Below, in pieces: positions 1-6,505 of a stretch of DNA of 8,825 bases. Source of the stretch: JADHUC01 sp964617665. Lineage in GTDB: Bacteria; Planctomycetota; Planctomycetia; Pirellulales; Pirellulaceae. The translations under genes and the position numbers were made by a program. The notes below the pieces were generated by a model, which was given only the letters and a program-made list of their open reading frames with translations, did not search any database and was not told where the DNA came from. The stretch lies in assembly GCA_964617665.1 (NCBI GenBank), contig CAZUAH010000573.1:1-8825 (forward strand), written 5' to 3'. Positions within the stretch are counted from its first letter, which is position 1. Each line of letters opens with the position of its first letter.

Positions 1-2
1 CA

Positions 3-914
3 ACAAACGATCCGGGCTTCCTTCTCGTTCCTCGGGCGGCCAACGGGCTGATCACCCGAGTCACGAAGACAATACGGCGCAGCCAAAAAAAGCGAGGCCA
101 AATGTCCAAGGTCGAATTGCCCGACGCCGTCCTGGATGCTCTGGAAGATCGCTCTCACTGCCCGTCCAACCGCAAGCCGCTTGGCGATCCCCCGGATCGC
201 GTTCGCTTGGAGCAGGCGGCTGTCGGAGCGTTCTTGAGCAGCGTGCGACCGGGTGGTGTCATTGTGGAAGGTCTAACGGCGGACAGCGTGAAACAAGTTC
301 GCTCGCTGTGCGGCCGAATCCGGCTAATAGCGGCGCTGCCGCCGGTCTTCTTCGAAGACGAAATACCTGAGCTGAAAGAACTCTTGCGAAAGTGTGCGCA
401 AGCCAACGTGACCGTGGAAGTCAACAGTTGGGGCGGATGGCATTTGGCGCGCCAAGCGCGCGTCCGCATGGAAAGCGGCCCAGGCCTGCCCGTACTGAAC
501 TCGCTGGCCGCCCGAACGCTCGTCAAGGCGGGCATCGCGGCCGTGACCCTGTCGCCCGAGGCGGACCGGCGTCAACTTGAACGCGTGGCCGCCAACTGTC
601 CCGCGCCCTGTTCGCTTGTGGTCTTTGGCCGGCCTCCGCTCATGACAACGCGAGTCGAAATGCCCGAAGACTACGTGAACAAGACACTAGCGGACCGCCG
701 CGATACCCGCGTCGCGGCGCGACGAGAGGGTAACTTGCGGGTGTTACGCCCGGTCGATCCCTTCGATCTGCGAGACCTCCGGAATGAAGGAATCGTCGTA
801 AAGCATCTTGTGGTCGATCTCGTAGGATCGAAAGACCCCGCGCGAGAGTGGCAGCAGCCGCCACCCCGCCGGAAGCGTCCCTTCCGTTTCAACTACGAGC
901 GAAGCTTGTATTGA
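3..914 (+). CDS. U32-family (collagenase-like) protein, C-terminal part, 5' truncated by window edge
   Basis: The frame is open from the first complete codon at base 3 to the TGA at 912-914. The ATG at 102 is probably internal, because the 33 codons before it are also open and no convincing Shine-Dalgarno sequence precedes it. The visible part (about 303 residues) contains VNSWGGWHLARQ, then LNSLAARTLVKAGIAAVTLSPEA split over a helix and strand, then LVVFGRPPLMTTR. This order resembles the late barrel portion of large U32-family peptidases and collagenase-like proteins, which often read 'LNSLAA...VTLSPE...VYGRLPLM'. The tail ends FRFNYERSLY, also typical of such proteins. The cysteine-rich U32 signature is not visible here; it would lie upstream in the missing part. 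Members are linked to collagen-like substrate proteolysis or to tRNA/cofactor hydroxylation pathways, so the substrate cannot be assigned. The gene converges on the M56 protease gene, 80 bases away. The family call is recognised by eye, not by a search. Confidence 0.7.
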   Translation, partial: TNDPGFLLVPRAANGLITRVTKTIRRSQKKRGQMSKVELPDAVLDALEDRSHCPSNRKPLGDPPDRVRLEQAAVGAFLSSVRPGGVIVEGLTADSVKQVRSLCGRIRLIAALPPVFFEDEIPELKELLRKCAQANVTVEVNSWGGWHLARQARVRMESGPGLPVLNSLAARTLVKAGIAAVTLSPEADRRQLERVAANCPAPCSLVVFGRPPLMTTRVEMPEDYVNKTLADRRDTRVAARREGNLRVLRPVDPFDLRDLRNEGIVVKHLVVDLVGSKDPAREWQQPPPRRKRPFRFNYERSLY

Positions 915-926
915 CGCGCAGGCGTG

Positions 927-971
927 CGACACGATCGCTCAGTTTGCGCATTCGGATGACCGATCGCGTCG
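927..971. repeat. Inverted repeat between convergent genes
   Basis: CGACACGATCG at 927-937 and CGATCGCGTCG at 961-971 are inverted copies with one A/C mismatch, giving a potential 11-bp stem around a 23-base loop. It lies in the 80-base gap between the stop codons of the rightward U32 gene and the leftward M56 gene. That is where a bidirectional terminator might be expected. Neither side is followed by a clear T-run, so it is not a canonical intrinsic terminator. Confidence 0.3.
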
Positions 972-994
972 AGGTGGGGAAGATACCCCGTGTG

Positions 995-3900
995 TCAGCG
1001 CTCGTCCGAACCGGCGCGTTTTTTGGCCTGTTCTACGAACTCAGCGACCTGCGCTTCCGTGCCGATGTAGATTTGCTCGCCATCTGTATCCCATGTCAAA
1101 TCTACCAGGAACAACGTCTGATCCAGGGCCCATCCCAGCGACTGGCCTTTTATGTTGCTCTTCACTCGCAGATCCTGACATCCCGGAGCAAGGGTGACTT
1201 CGATGCAGTGAATTCTCTCGACAGACTTGGCCACGTCCGTCAGCGGGCTACCCGGGAATTCGAACCGCGTGTCGTGTTCGAGTTGTTCGAGCGTCTCGGG
1301 CACCTTCGGGCGCAAACGAGTCAAACGGGCCGCTCGTTGCATGTGCTTCCACTCCAACTTGGCGAACTCCTTGATTCTCTCACGGGAACCAATCGCGAGC
1401 GATTCCTTCGCGGCATGCCAATCGCAATCGTTTTCGTCCCCCATTACGGTAAGCGCGACGTGAAGGGGTAAGATCCTCAAATTGATAGTCACGCGAGATT
1501 CGTGCCCATCTAACAGGAAGACGTTGATGCCATGCATGTCGGATAAGAACTCGGCAACTCGTTCCAATGGTGTATCGACGAACTCCCACCTGGTGTCCAT
1601 TCGAAGTTGCTCGGGAATCTTCAGCCCCCCTGGCGGGATTTTGGACAAGCTTTCCGCCAACATCGCGTTTGCTGCCTGCCAGTCCTCCGGCCTACCGATC
1701 CAGTATAGATCGGGAAGCAACACGTGCAGCCTGTACGGCGTTTGGTTCAAGACGGACTGCATCACGTCGAGCCAACCGCCTTGTATCGGCAATACGCTCA
1801 GCGTTCGCTCCTCGGCAAGCACCTTCTCGTCGATCCAGATGCGCAGGTACACCTCCGAAGCGAGATCTTGGACAACCGTCGCGACCGGCGTGTTATCGCA
1901 TTCGATGGAGACCCGTTTGCCCAGGAATAGCTGGCGCACCTTGACTTCCGAGAGTTGTGCCCTTCGGGCAAAGTAGGAAAACAGGTAGGGATCAAGTCCC
2001 TGCACGAGTGTTTTCAGCAACGGCCCGCGCTCCAATCGTTCGTCGCCAAGTTTATAGACTTCAGGCAGCACCCGAATAACGTCGTAGATTCCCTCGAGTC
2101 TGACATCGCGTGGATTCTCTCGCAGGTGCACAAGCAGTGCCGTGCGCGCTTCGGAACGCGCAGGGTCGTTCACCGGTGCGCCAAGAATCTGCAAAGTGCG
2201 CAAGATCTCCGCTTGAAAGAAGATCCGATGGGTCACGAGTTCGGCGTCGTCAACTAGCGGCCGGACATACTCGTGGTCTAGTTTCGAACCTCTTGCGCTA
2301 CGCACCGCCATCAGGTAGGCGATGCGGTACAGACGGTGGTATCTCGCGTCCGCTGCCGCCATTGAGCCTCGCCATCGCACCTTCACATCCGCCCCGTCCT
2401 TGGTGAGTAGAACAAGTTCCACGAGATCCAGCCAGACCCTCTGTTTCTCGCGCCAATCAAACGGCCAAGGATCAGAATTGGCGGCTCGGAATTCCGTTTC
2501 ACATTTCCTGAGCCTCAATACTTCCGGATTGGAGCCAGTGTCGACTTCTTTCTGCAAACGAACCAGCATTTCTCGTGGGCTTTCCTCCGATAGCCGGCGC
2601 CACGAGTGATGGGCCAGTCTTTGCAGCAGATCCGCAACCTCGTAGTAATCACAGTAGCGTCGGCGAGAGTCCTTAGCAAAAGGATCGGAACCCCGCGGCT
2701 CGCGAGGGCCTGTGATGTAATGAAGCAGGCAAAGCGATCCTTCCAGGATCACACCGTCCACATTCGGCTCATTGTGTTTCGGCTTAACGAGGCTCGCGCG
2801 AGACGCATGCATACGCGCACGTTTGATTGCATTCCGCTCTCGCACTCTGGCTTCGGCATCCGCCGAAGGATCGTCGGTTACGGCTTTCGCGCCCGATTTC
2901 GCTTGTGGCGACGCACCGCCTACGTCAGCAGCCGTCGATTCAGGCGAATCGGGTGGTGTCTTGCCGCGTTGCGCCAGGACGGGTAGTAGGGGCAAGAAGA
3001 CCGCCGCAGTAGCGATAAGGATCAGGCGTCCCGCACCGGACAAACTTCTCGAATGTTCACCCTGCATGATCATCGTGACTCTCCTTTTCACAGAAACAAA
3101 GCTGCCGATCCCACTCGTGGCCGGTGGAGAAAACGGGCGAGAGCCGCTGAGAAAACGAATTGCTTCCACGAGGGCGACAGCATACGTGTTGCGGTTATCG
3201 GGCATCTCCGAGACGACCCAACTGTCGCAACACGCCTCCTCCAACGGCCGAATCTCCCGACGAGCCCACCAGACGACCGGATGCCACCAGTACGAGATCG
3301 TCACCACCGCTTCCAGGATCCGGACCCAGTGGTCGCGACGCCGAAGATGTGCCAATTCGTGCAGAAGCAACGTCCGACGCGACTCCGGGCTGAGGTCCCG
3401 ACACAACTTCGCCGGGAAGAGGATCTTCGGTTTTCCCCACACCGCCCAGAGCATTGGTCCCACTGTCGCCGAAACCAGGCACGCGCCTGGACAACGCCTG
3501 ATTCCAATACGGTCCGCCAACTCTCGAACCTCATCCTGCAAATCCGCAGAAGCGCGTTTCGTCATCCGAAGTGTCCGATGAAACCAGTAGATCCGCAGCA
3601 CCGTCGTCATCAGGGCCAAGGCCGTGCCGACCAGCCAAACGCCGAGAAGTACGGGAAGTACATTTCGCAGGACGTGGAAACTCGACGTTTCCACCACCGA
3701 GCTGACTTCCGTTTGAGAAGTCGAGGCGGCTGCAGACATCGAAGCAGCGGGATTCCGTGTCTCCGGCTGAAATCCAACTCCGAGCGAGTCTTCCGCGGGG
3801 GCAAACGCGTCGGGCTCATCTGCGTACGCCTCGACCGGTGCCGGCTCGATGGCCTTGGGTTCCGGTGCGACTTCAATTTCTCTGGTCGCCCGCACTAATC

Positions 3901-4081
3901 CCCAGCCAGTCGGCACTGGTACGGAAACAATCGGCGGCGTCACCAGTTTCACAAGCACCAACACCCAGAGAGCGTGGCACAATGCTGGCTGGCGAAGGAA
4001 TCGGCTGATCGAGAAGACAACGACCGCCAATGCCGTTGCGAGGATCGCATTACTCAAAGCGATTTCGAGAAGACTGTCCAT
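995..4081 (-). CDS. M56-family (BlaR1/MecR1-like) membrane metalloprotease with three C-terminal STN-like modules
   Basis: This 1028-residue protein is the probable sensor-protease partner of the BlaI repressor encoded just upstream. Hydrophobic segments lie at about residues 5-25, 32-54, 138-162 and 350-370, matching the four-helix BlaR1 topology. The zinc protease motif HELAH is at 241-245, with the likely third ligand in EEACCD (E281/E282). In known systems this cytoplasmic-face protease cleaves the repressor after an extracytoplasmic signal. The rest is not BlaR1-like: no penicillin-binding sensor domain is seen. A Pro/Ala-rich loop occupies about 58-137, an unrecognised mostly helical region about 440-720, and three diverged repeats about 724-796, 830-899 and 938-1010. 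Each repeat has the 'F..(S/T)PL..V...L...' layout of secretin-N-terminal (STN)-like domains. The start at 4081 has GGAG nine bases upstream. The gap to the repressor gene is 83 bases, so one operon is likely. Such BlaI/M56 pairs are common in planctomycetes, and the signal sensed is unknown. Confidence 0.85.
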   Translation of the reverse strand: MDSLLEIALSNAILATALAVVVFSISRFLRQPALCHALWVLVLVKLVTPPIVSVPVPTGWGLVRATREIEVAPEPKAIEPAPVEAYADEPDAFAPAEDSLGVGFQPETRNPAASMSAAASTSQTEVSSVVETSSFHVLRNVLPVLLGVWLVGTALALMTTVLRIYWFHRTLRMTKRASADLQDEVRELADRIGIRRCPGACLVSATVGPMLWAVWGKPKILFPAKLCRDLSPESRRTLLLHELAHLRRRDHWVRILEAVVTISYWWHPVVWWARREIRPLEEACCDSWVVSEMPDNRNTYAVALVEAIRFLSGSRPFSPPATSGIGSFVSVKRRVTMIMQGEHSRSLSGAGRLILIATAAVFLPLLPVLAQRGKTPPDSPESTAADVGGASPQAKSGAKAVTDDPSADAEARVRERNAIKRARMHASRASLVKPKHNEPNVDGVILEGSLCLLHYITGPREPRGSDPFAKDSRRRYCDYYEVADLLQRLAHHSWRRLSEESPREMLVRLQKEVDTGSNPEVLRLRKCETEFRAANSDPWPFDWREKQRVWLDLVELVLLTKDGADVKVRWRGSMAAADARYHRLYRIAYLMAVRSARGSKLDHEYVRPLVDDAELVTHRIFFQAEILRTLQILGAPVNDPARSEARTALLVHLRENPRDVRLEGIYDVIRVLPEVYKLGDERLERGPLLKTLVQGLDPYLFSYFARRAQLSEVKVRQLFLGKRVSIECDNTPVATVVQDLASEVYLRIWIDEKVLAEERTLSVLPIQGGWLDVMQSVLNQTPYRLHVLLPDLYWIGRPEDWQAANAMLAESLSKIPPGGLKIPEQLRMDTRWEFVDTPLERVAEFLSDMHGINVFLLDGHESRVTINLRILPLHVALTVMGDENDCDWHAAKESLAIGSRERIKEFAKLEWKHMQRAARLTRLRPKVPETLEQLEHDTRFEFPGSPLTDVAKSVERIHCIEVTLAPGCQDLRVKSNIKGQSLGWALDQTLFLVDLTWDTDGEQIYIGTEAQVAEFVEQAKKRAGSDER

Positions 4082-4164
4082 GTTCGAGCACTCCGCGCGG
4101 GTGTCGACGAAGTTAGACGTTTCTCAGTATGCCTCCAATGACCGCGCTACTTGAGAACGGTCAA

Positions 4165-4587
4165 TCAACGCTTCCGCCTCTTCTTTGAATTGCCCCGAAC
4201 TTGCTCCGGTTCGGCAAGCTGGTGGATGAGCGACAGAAGAGCCTCTTGCTGCTGCTCTGTGAGCCGCTCCGACTTGGCCAAACGCGTCAGTAGCGGCGAG
4301 ATCGACCCGTCGCATAACGAGTTGGCCAGTGCCTCCAGCCTGCGGCCCACAAGTTCATCCCGATCAACGATCGCTTCAAACGTATGGACAGCCTCGCTCC
4401 GGTCACGCCGGACGTATCCCTTGGCCTCCAGCCGCGCGAGTAGGCGCTTGACCGTTGAGTATTGGGTCGTAACGTCGTCCGAATAGACTACTTCCGTGAC
4501 GTCCCGGATCGTTGCCGTGCCACGCACCCAGAGGACCTGCAGCACAGCCAATTCCGCATCCGTAACGTCCTTCGCCCGACCAACCAT
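4165..4587 (-). CDS. blaI: BlaI/MecI/CopY-family transcriptional repressor
   Basis: The 140-residue product carries a winged-helix N-terminus: DVTDAELAVLQVLW (helix 1), TIRDVTEVVY (helix 2) and the recognition region TTQYSTVKRLLARLEAKGYV, followed by a wing containing the FEA strand. A helical dimerisation region rich in Leu and Gln follows, and the tail is basic (KKRRKR). These are hallmarks of the BlaI/MecI/CopY family, and the length is close to the usual 120-140 residues. The ATG at 4587 is chosen because GAGGGAG precedes it (4591-4597). The reading frame stays open to 4665, but that extension would cover the promoter and operators and lacks family similarity. The gene is first in a leftward operon with the M56 protease, which presumably inactivates it. 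Two palindromes over its own promoter imply negative autoregulation. The symbol denotes the family, and a beta-lactam role is not implied. Confidence 0.88.
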   Translation of the reverse strand: MVGRAKDVTDAELAVLQVLWVRGTATIRDVTEVVYSDDVTTQYSTVKRLLARLEAKGYVRRDRSEAVHTFEAIVDRDELVGRRLEALANSLCDGSISPLLTRLAKSERLTEQQQEALLSLIHQLAEPEQVRGNSKKRRKR

Positions 4588-4607
4588 CGGCTCCCTCGTC
4601 GACACAT

Positions 4608-4624
4608 TGGGACAAGTTGTCCCA
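4608..4624. promoter_or_regulatory. Palindromic operator over the BlaI-operon transcription start
   Basis: TGGGACAAGTTGTCCCA is a perfect 17-base palindrome around a central base at 4616. It would cover the transcription start predicted from the promoter (about 4620). Its ACAA-N-TTGT core echoes the ACA..TGT dyads bound by BlaI/CopY-family repressors. A second copy of the core lies 23 bases away, centre to centre. This is an inferred BlaI site. Confidence 0.7.
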
Positions 4625-4626
4625 CG

Positions 4627-4655
4627 ACTATAGGACAACTTGTCCCCGCTGTCAA
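4627..4655 (-). promoter_or_regulatory. Sigma-70-type promoter of the BlaI/M56 operon
   Basis: On the minus strand a perfect TTGACA (-35, bases 4650-4655) is followed by exactly 17 bases and TATAGT (-10, bases 4627-4632). The expected start is near 4620, giving a leader of roughly 33 bases before the ATG at 4587, with the Shine-Dalgarno GAGGGAG at 4591-4597. The promoter is interleaved with two matching operators, so it should be strong when derepressed. Confidence 0.8.
4633..4645. promoter_or_regulatory. Palindromic operator in the -35/-10 spacer of the BlaI operon
   Basis: GGACAACTTGTCC is a perfect 13-base palindrome with the same half-site (GGACAA/TTGTCC) as the downstream operator. It lies entirely within the 17-base spacer between the -35 and -10 boxes, so a bound repressor dimer would block RNA polymerase. 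The pair of sites about two helical turns apart suggests cooperative binding by two dimers. Confidence 0.7.
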
Positions 4656-4670
4656 CAAGGGACACGAAGA

Positions 4671-4721
4671 AATCAGAAAACGAAACGCCGTTCCGAGATA
4701 CTATCTGCGGCGCTCGTTTCG
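4671..4721 (-). terminator. Candidate intrinsic terminator after the secreted-protein gene
   Basis: On the minus strand CGAAAC (4716-4721) and GCCG (4708-4711) pair with CGGC (4687-4690) and GTTTCG (4681-4686), with a 4-base bulge (4712-4715) on the first arm. The stem is followed by a T-rich stretch, TTTTCTGATT (4671-4680). The loop holds its own small palindrome, AGATAGTATCT. It begins 30 bases after the tandem TAG of the readthrough frame and ends 16 bases before the -35 box of the BlaI promoter, a sensible place to separate the two units. The bulge and large loop make it imperfect. Confidence 0.45.
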
Positions 4722-4753
4722 TTCGCGGTGAGTCTTCGCTTCAGTTCGTCCTA

Positions 4754-6427
4754 CTACCGTGCCGCGAGGGTGATATCACACGACGCCTTGATCTCGCCGT
4801 GCAGCTCGCGTGTGTCGTAAGTGACCGTCGCGGTAAAAACTTCTTTGTCGCCAGACACCTTCAGGTCCGATGGTACTCGCCACGAGTACCCACAACTGCC
4901 GCCTCACCCAAACGGCATCGTGCCGTTGGCGACTTGTCTTCCAGATGAATCGGTAATGGATACGGTTGGATGTAGCGACGCGTATCTGGGCACACTGACC
5001 GATTTGCCCTGCTCGTTTGTGGTCGTCCGCGTCCCGGTCTTGTTTGTCGTGTCATACAGGCCTCGAATCATCATGCCGAGTTCCGGCTCCAGCATAAGAG
5101 CCTTGATCGAGATCGTTCGGCCGGGGCGGTAGACCTGACCTTTCGTTGGGCCAGTGAACACAATGGTTGGCTGTTTGGCGAAGTCCAAAACAAAAGGCTT
5201 GTCCTCTTGGATCTTGATGCCGAAGCCCGACTGCGCTGTGCGCTGCCCTGATGTGTTGTAGCTGCTGGCGGACAGGCGGACAGTCACGCTGCCGTAGTCG
5301 ACCGTGATGTAGCTGGGCTGATAGTCGCCCACCGGCAGTCGGCATTGCTTGGGGCGCTCGGCCGTGTAGAAGTAGTCCGGTTTGCCTAAGGCTACCATCA
5401 CCTGGTCCTTTGATTGCAGCGATCCCACGATGCCCAGCTTCTCGATTTCGCGCCCCTTTGTGCCGATCTCGAATTGGCCATATTTGCCTCGGTAAGGCCT
5501 GACCGTCACCTTCGAGCCGTCCGGATCGACGGAGACGGTGTAGAAGCCATCCTCGCTTTGATGCATCGTATTCAGCGGAACTGGTTTCCACTGGGACGAA
5601 CCTCGCGTTCCGGAGCTCTTTGCCGGTTTCATCAGCAGTGACGTGGACGAACCGTAGAACCGGTTGCCCATCATCGCCTCGTAGTCCTGCCCAGCGATGC
5701 GTATATTGCCTTTCCGGACGACGGTCGACATGAGGATGAAGTACGCTTGGCGGCGGCTTTGGATGTTCAACCACGGCAGCAGTTTGACGCGGCCTTCGTC
5801 CGTCTGGCCGTCACCCTCTCGCTTCACCTGGACAAAGTCAAAGACTCGCGTCCCGGCAGTGCCTCCACCGAGCGAGAACAGGCCCGTCGGTCGCTTCTTG
5901 CTGACCTTCCGCACCGGATCGTTCGTGAGGTCCGAATCGCGGTTGGCGTCGAAGTACAGCGTGTCGTACTTGGCCGCAAGCTTGGCGGATTCCGCGTTCG
6001 CTACACGCCCGAGAGTCGCGCGAGTTCGGACCGGCTGTTGGAGCGCCGGCTTATCGGCTTCGCCCTTCGCCGTTTCGTCCGGGGCACTCTCGTCAATGAC
6101 GAAGTAATAACCTTTCCCCACGGTCCCAACGCCGAGCCCAGAGCCGTACATACCAAAGCCTCCACGGAAGCTTATCTGGCCGTACAGCGGCGATTTCGAT
6201 TTCAGCTTTGGGTAGACGACGTCTTTGGCAGGCGTAGTGGTACACGGTGCCCCCTGCAAGGCGACGACGCCATAACGGAAGTAGTCTGAAATCAGGCTAC
6301 CGTCCTCGTCCAAAACGGACGCCTCCTTCATCTCGAAGACAGCATCGTCTTGAGCCACCGAGGAGAACGTCAAGGCAGCACCCAATAGGGCAATCGCTGC
6401 CAGGAAAATCCGCAGTTTAACAGCCAT
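4754..6427 (-). CDS. Secreted protein of unknown function with in-frame UGA at codon 508 (candidate selenoprotein)
   Basis: The ATG at 6427 is chosen for its Shine-Dalgarno AAGGAGAT (6435-6442, 7 bases away) and because it starts a signal peptide: MAVKLR, a hydrophobic stretch, then SSVA before Q26. The mature protein is therefore exported. An acidic loop DANRDSDLTND lies at 160-170, and the C-terminal third (about 415 onward) looks like a beta-sandwich. I do not recognise a family function. A TGA at 4904-4906 interrupts the frame after 507 codons. The same frame then runs 49 more codons to TAG TAG. That extension reads GGSCGYSWRVP, then charged and alternating beta-strand sequence such as FTATVTYDTRELHGEIKA. 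G or C fills the third position in 34 of its 49 codons. It appears to complete the last beta domain, since ITDSSGRQVANGTMPFG would otherwise end abruptly. A perfect hairpin follows the TGA. Either UGA is read as Sec (557 residues), or this is a recent nonsense mutation or sequence error. If UGA stops translation, the CDS is 4904-6427. The gene lies 78 bases after the arsenite permease gene. Confidence 0.65.
4872..4890 (-). promoter_or_regulatory. Candidate bacterial SECIS hairpin downstream of in-frame UGA
   Basis: In the mRNA, GGUACUCG-UGG-CGAGUACC forms a perfect 8-bp stem with a 3-base loop. It begins 13 bases after the UGA, so 21 bases separate the UGA from the loop. Known bacterial SECIS elements are stem-loops immediately 3' of the UGA, with a small apical loop that has a G among its first bases and a UGA-to-loop spacing of roughly 16-37 bases. 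This hairpin fits those rules. It is not an intrinsic terminator: no U-run follows, and coding-like sequence continues through it. SelB recognition cannot be judged from sequence alone. Confidence 0.5.
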
Positions 6428-6434
6428 CGGCGAT

Positions 6435-6442
6435 ATCTCCTT
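6435..6442 (-). promoter_or_regulatory. Strong ribosome binding site fixing the secreted protein's start
   Basis: AAGGAGAT on the minus strand lies 7 bases before the ATG at 6427. It decides against the longer open frame starting at 6496, which would bury the signal peptide behind 23 hydrophilic residues. Confidence 0.85.
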
Positions 6443-6505
6443 ATGCGAAAAAAGCTGCCCCGTACCTGTCGAACAACTTGAGTCTATCCGTATCACCGTG
6501 AGGGT

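Noticed and set aside
848..1471. 207-residue open frame on the + strand
   Set aside because: It overlaps the end of the U32 gene and lies antisense to the M56 gene's STN-like modules. Its translation has no recognisable motif, so it is a shadow of GC-rich coding sequence.
2772..3581. 269-residue open frame on the + strand
   Set aside because: It is antisense to the M56 gene and overlaps another shadow frame; no domain or ribosome binding site was seen.
3053..3898. 281-residue open frame on the + strand
   Set aside because: It is antisense to the membrane and HELAH protease region of the M56 gene. The product is rich in Arg, Pro and His without domain features.
4588..4665. 26-residue N-terminal extension of the BlaI repressor
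   Set aside because: This stretch contains the promoter, both operators and the Shine-Dalgarno sequence. The family-like protein begins at the ATG at 4587.
4872..4890. Reading the hairpin as an intrinsic terminator
   Set aside because: No U-tract follows it, and the frame continues with coding-like sequence to tandem stops; a better terminator candidate lies at 4671-4721.
4904..4906. Frameshift explanation for the open sequence after the TGA
   Set aside because: The downstream coding-like sequence is in the same frame as the upstream gene, so no insertion or deletion is needed; the choice is between recoding, nonsense mutation, base error or true stop.
5052..5774. 240-residue open frame on the minus strand
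   Set aside because: It is an alternative frame inside the secreted protein gene, whose main frame has the signal peptide, ribosome binding site and sensible composition.
6428..6496. Longer N-terminus for the secreted protein from 6496
   Set aside because: It would place a hydrophilic stretch before a clear signal peptide, and the strong AAGGAGAT site points to 6427.
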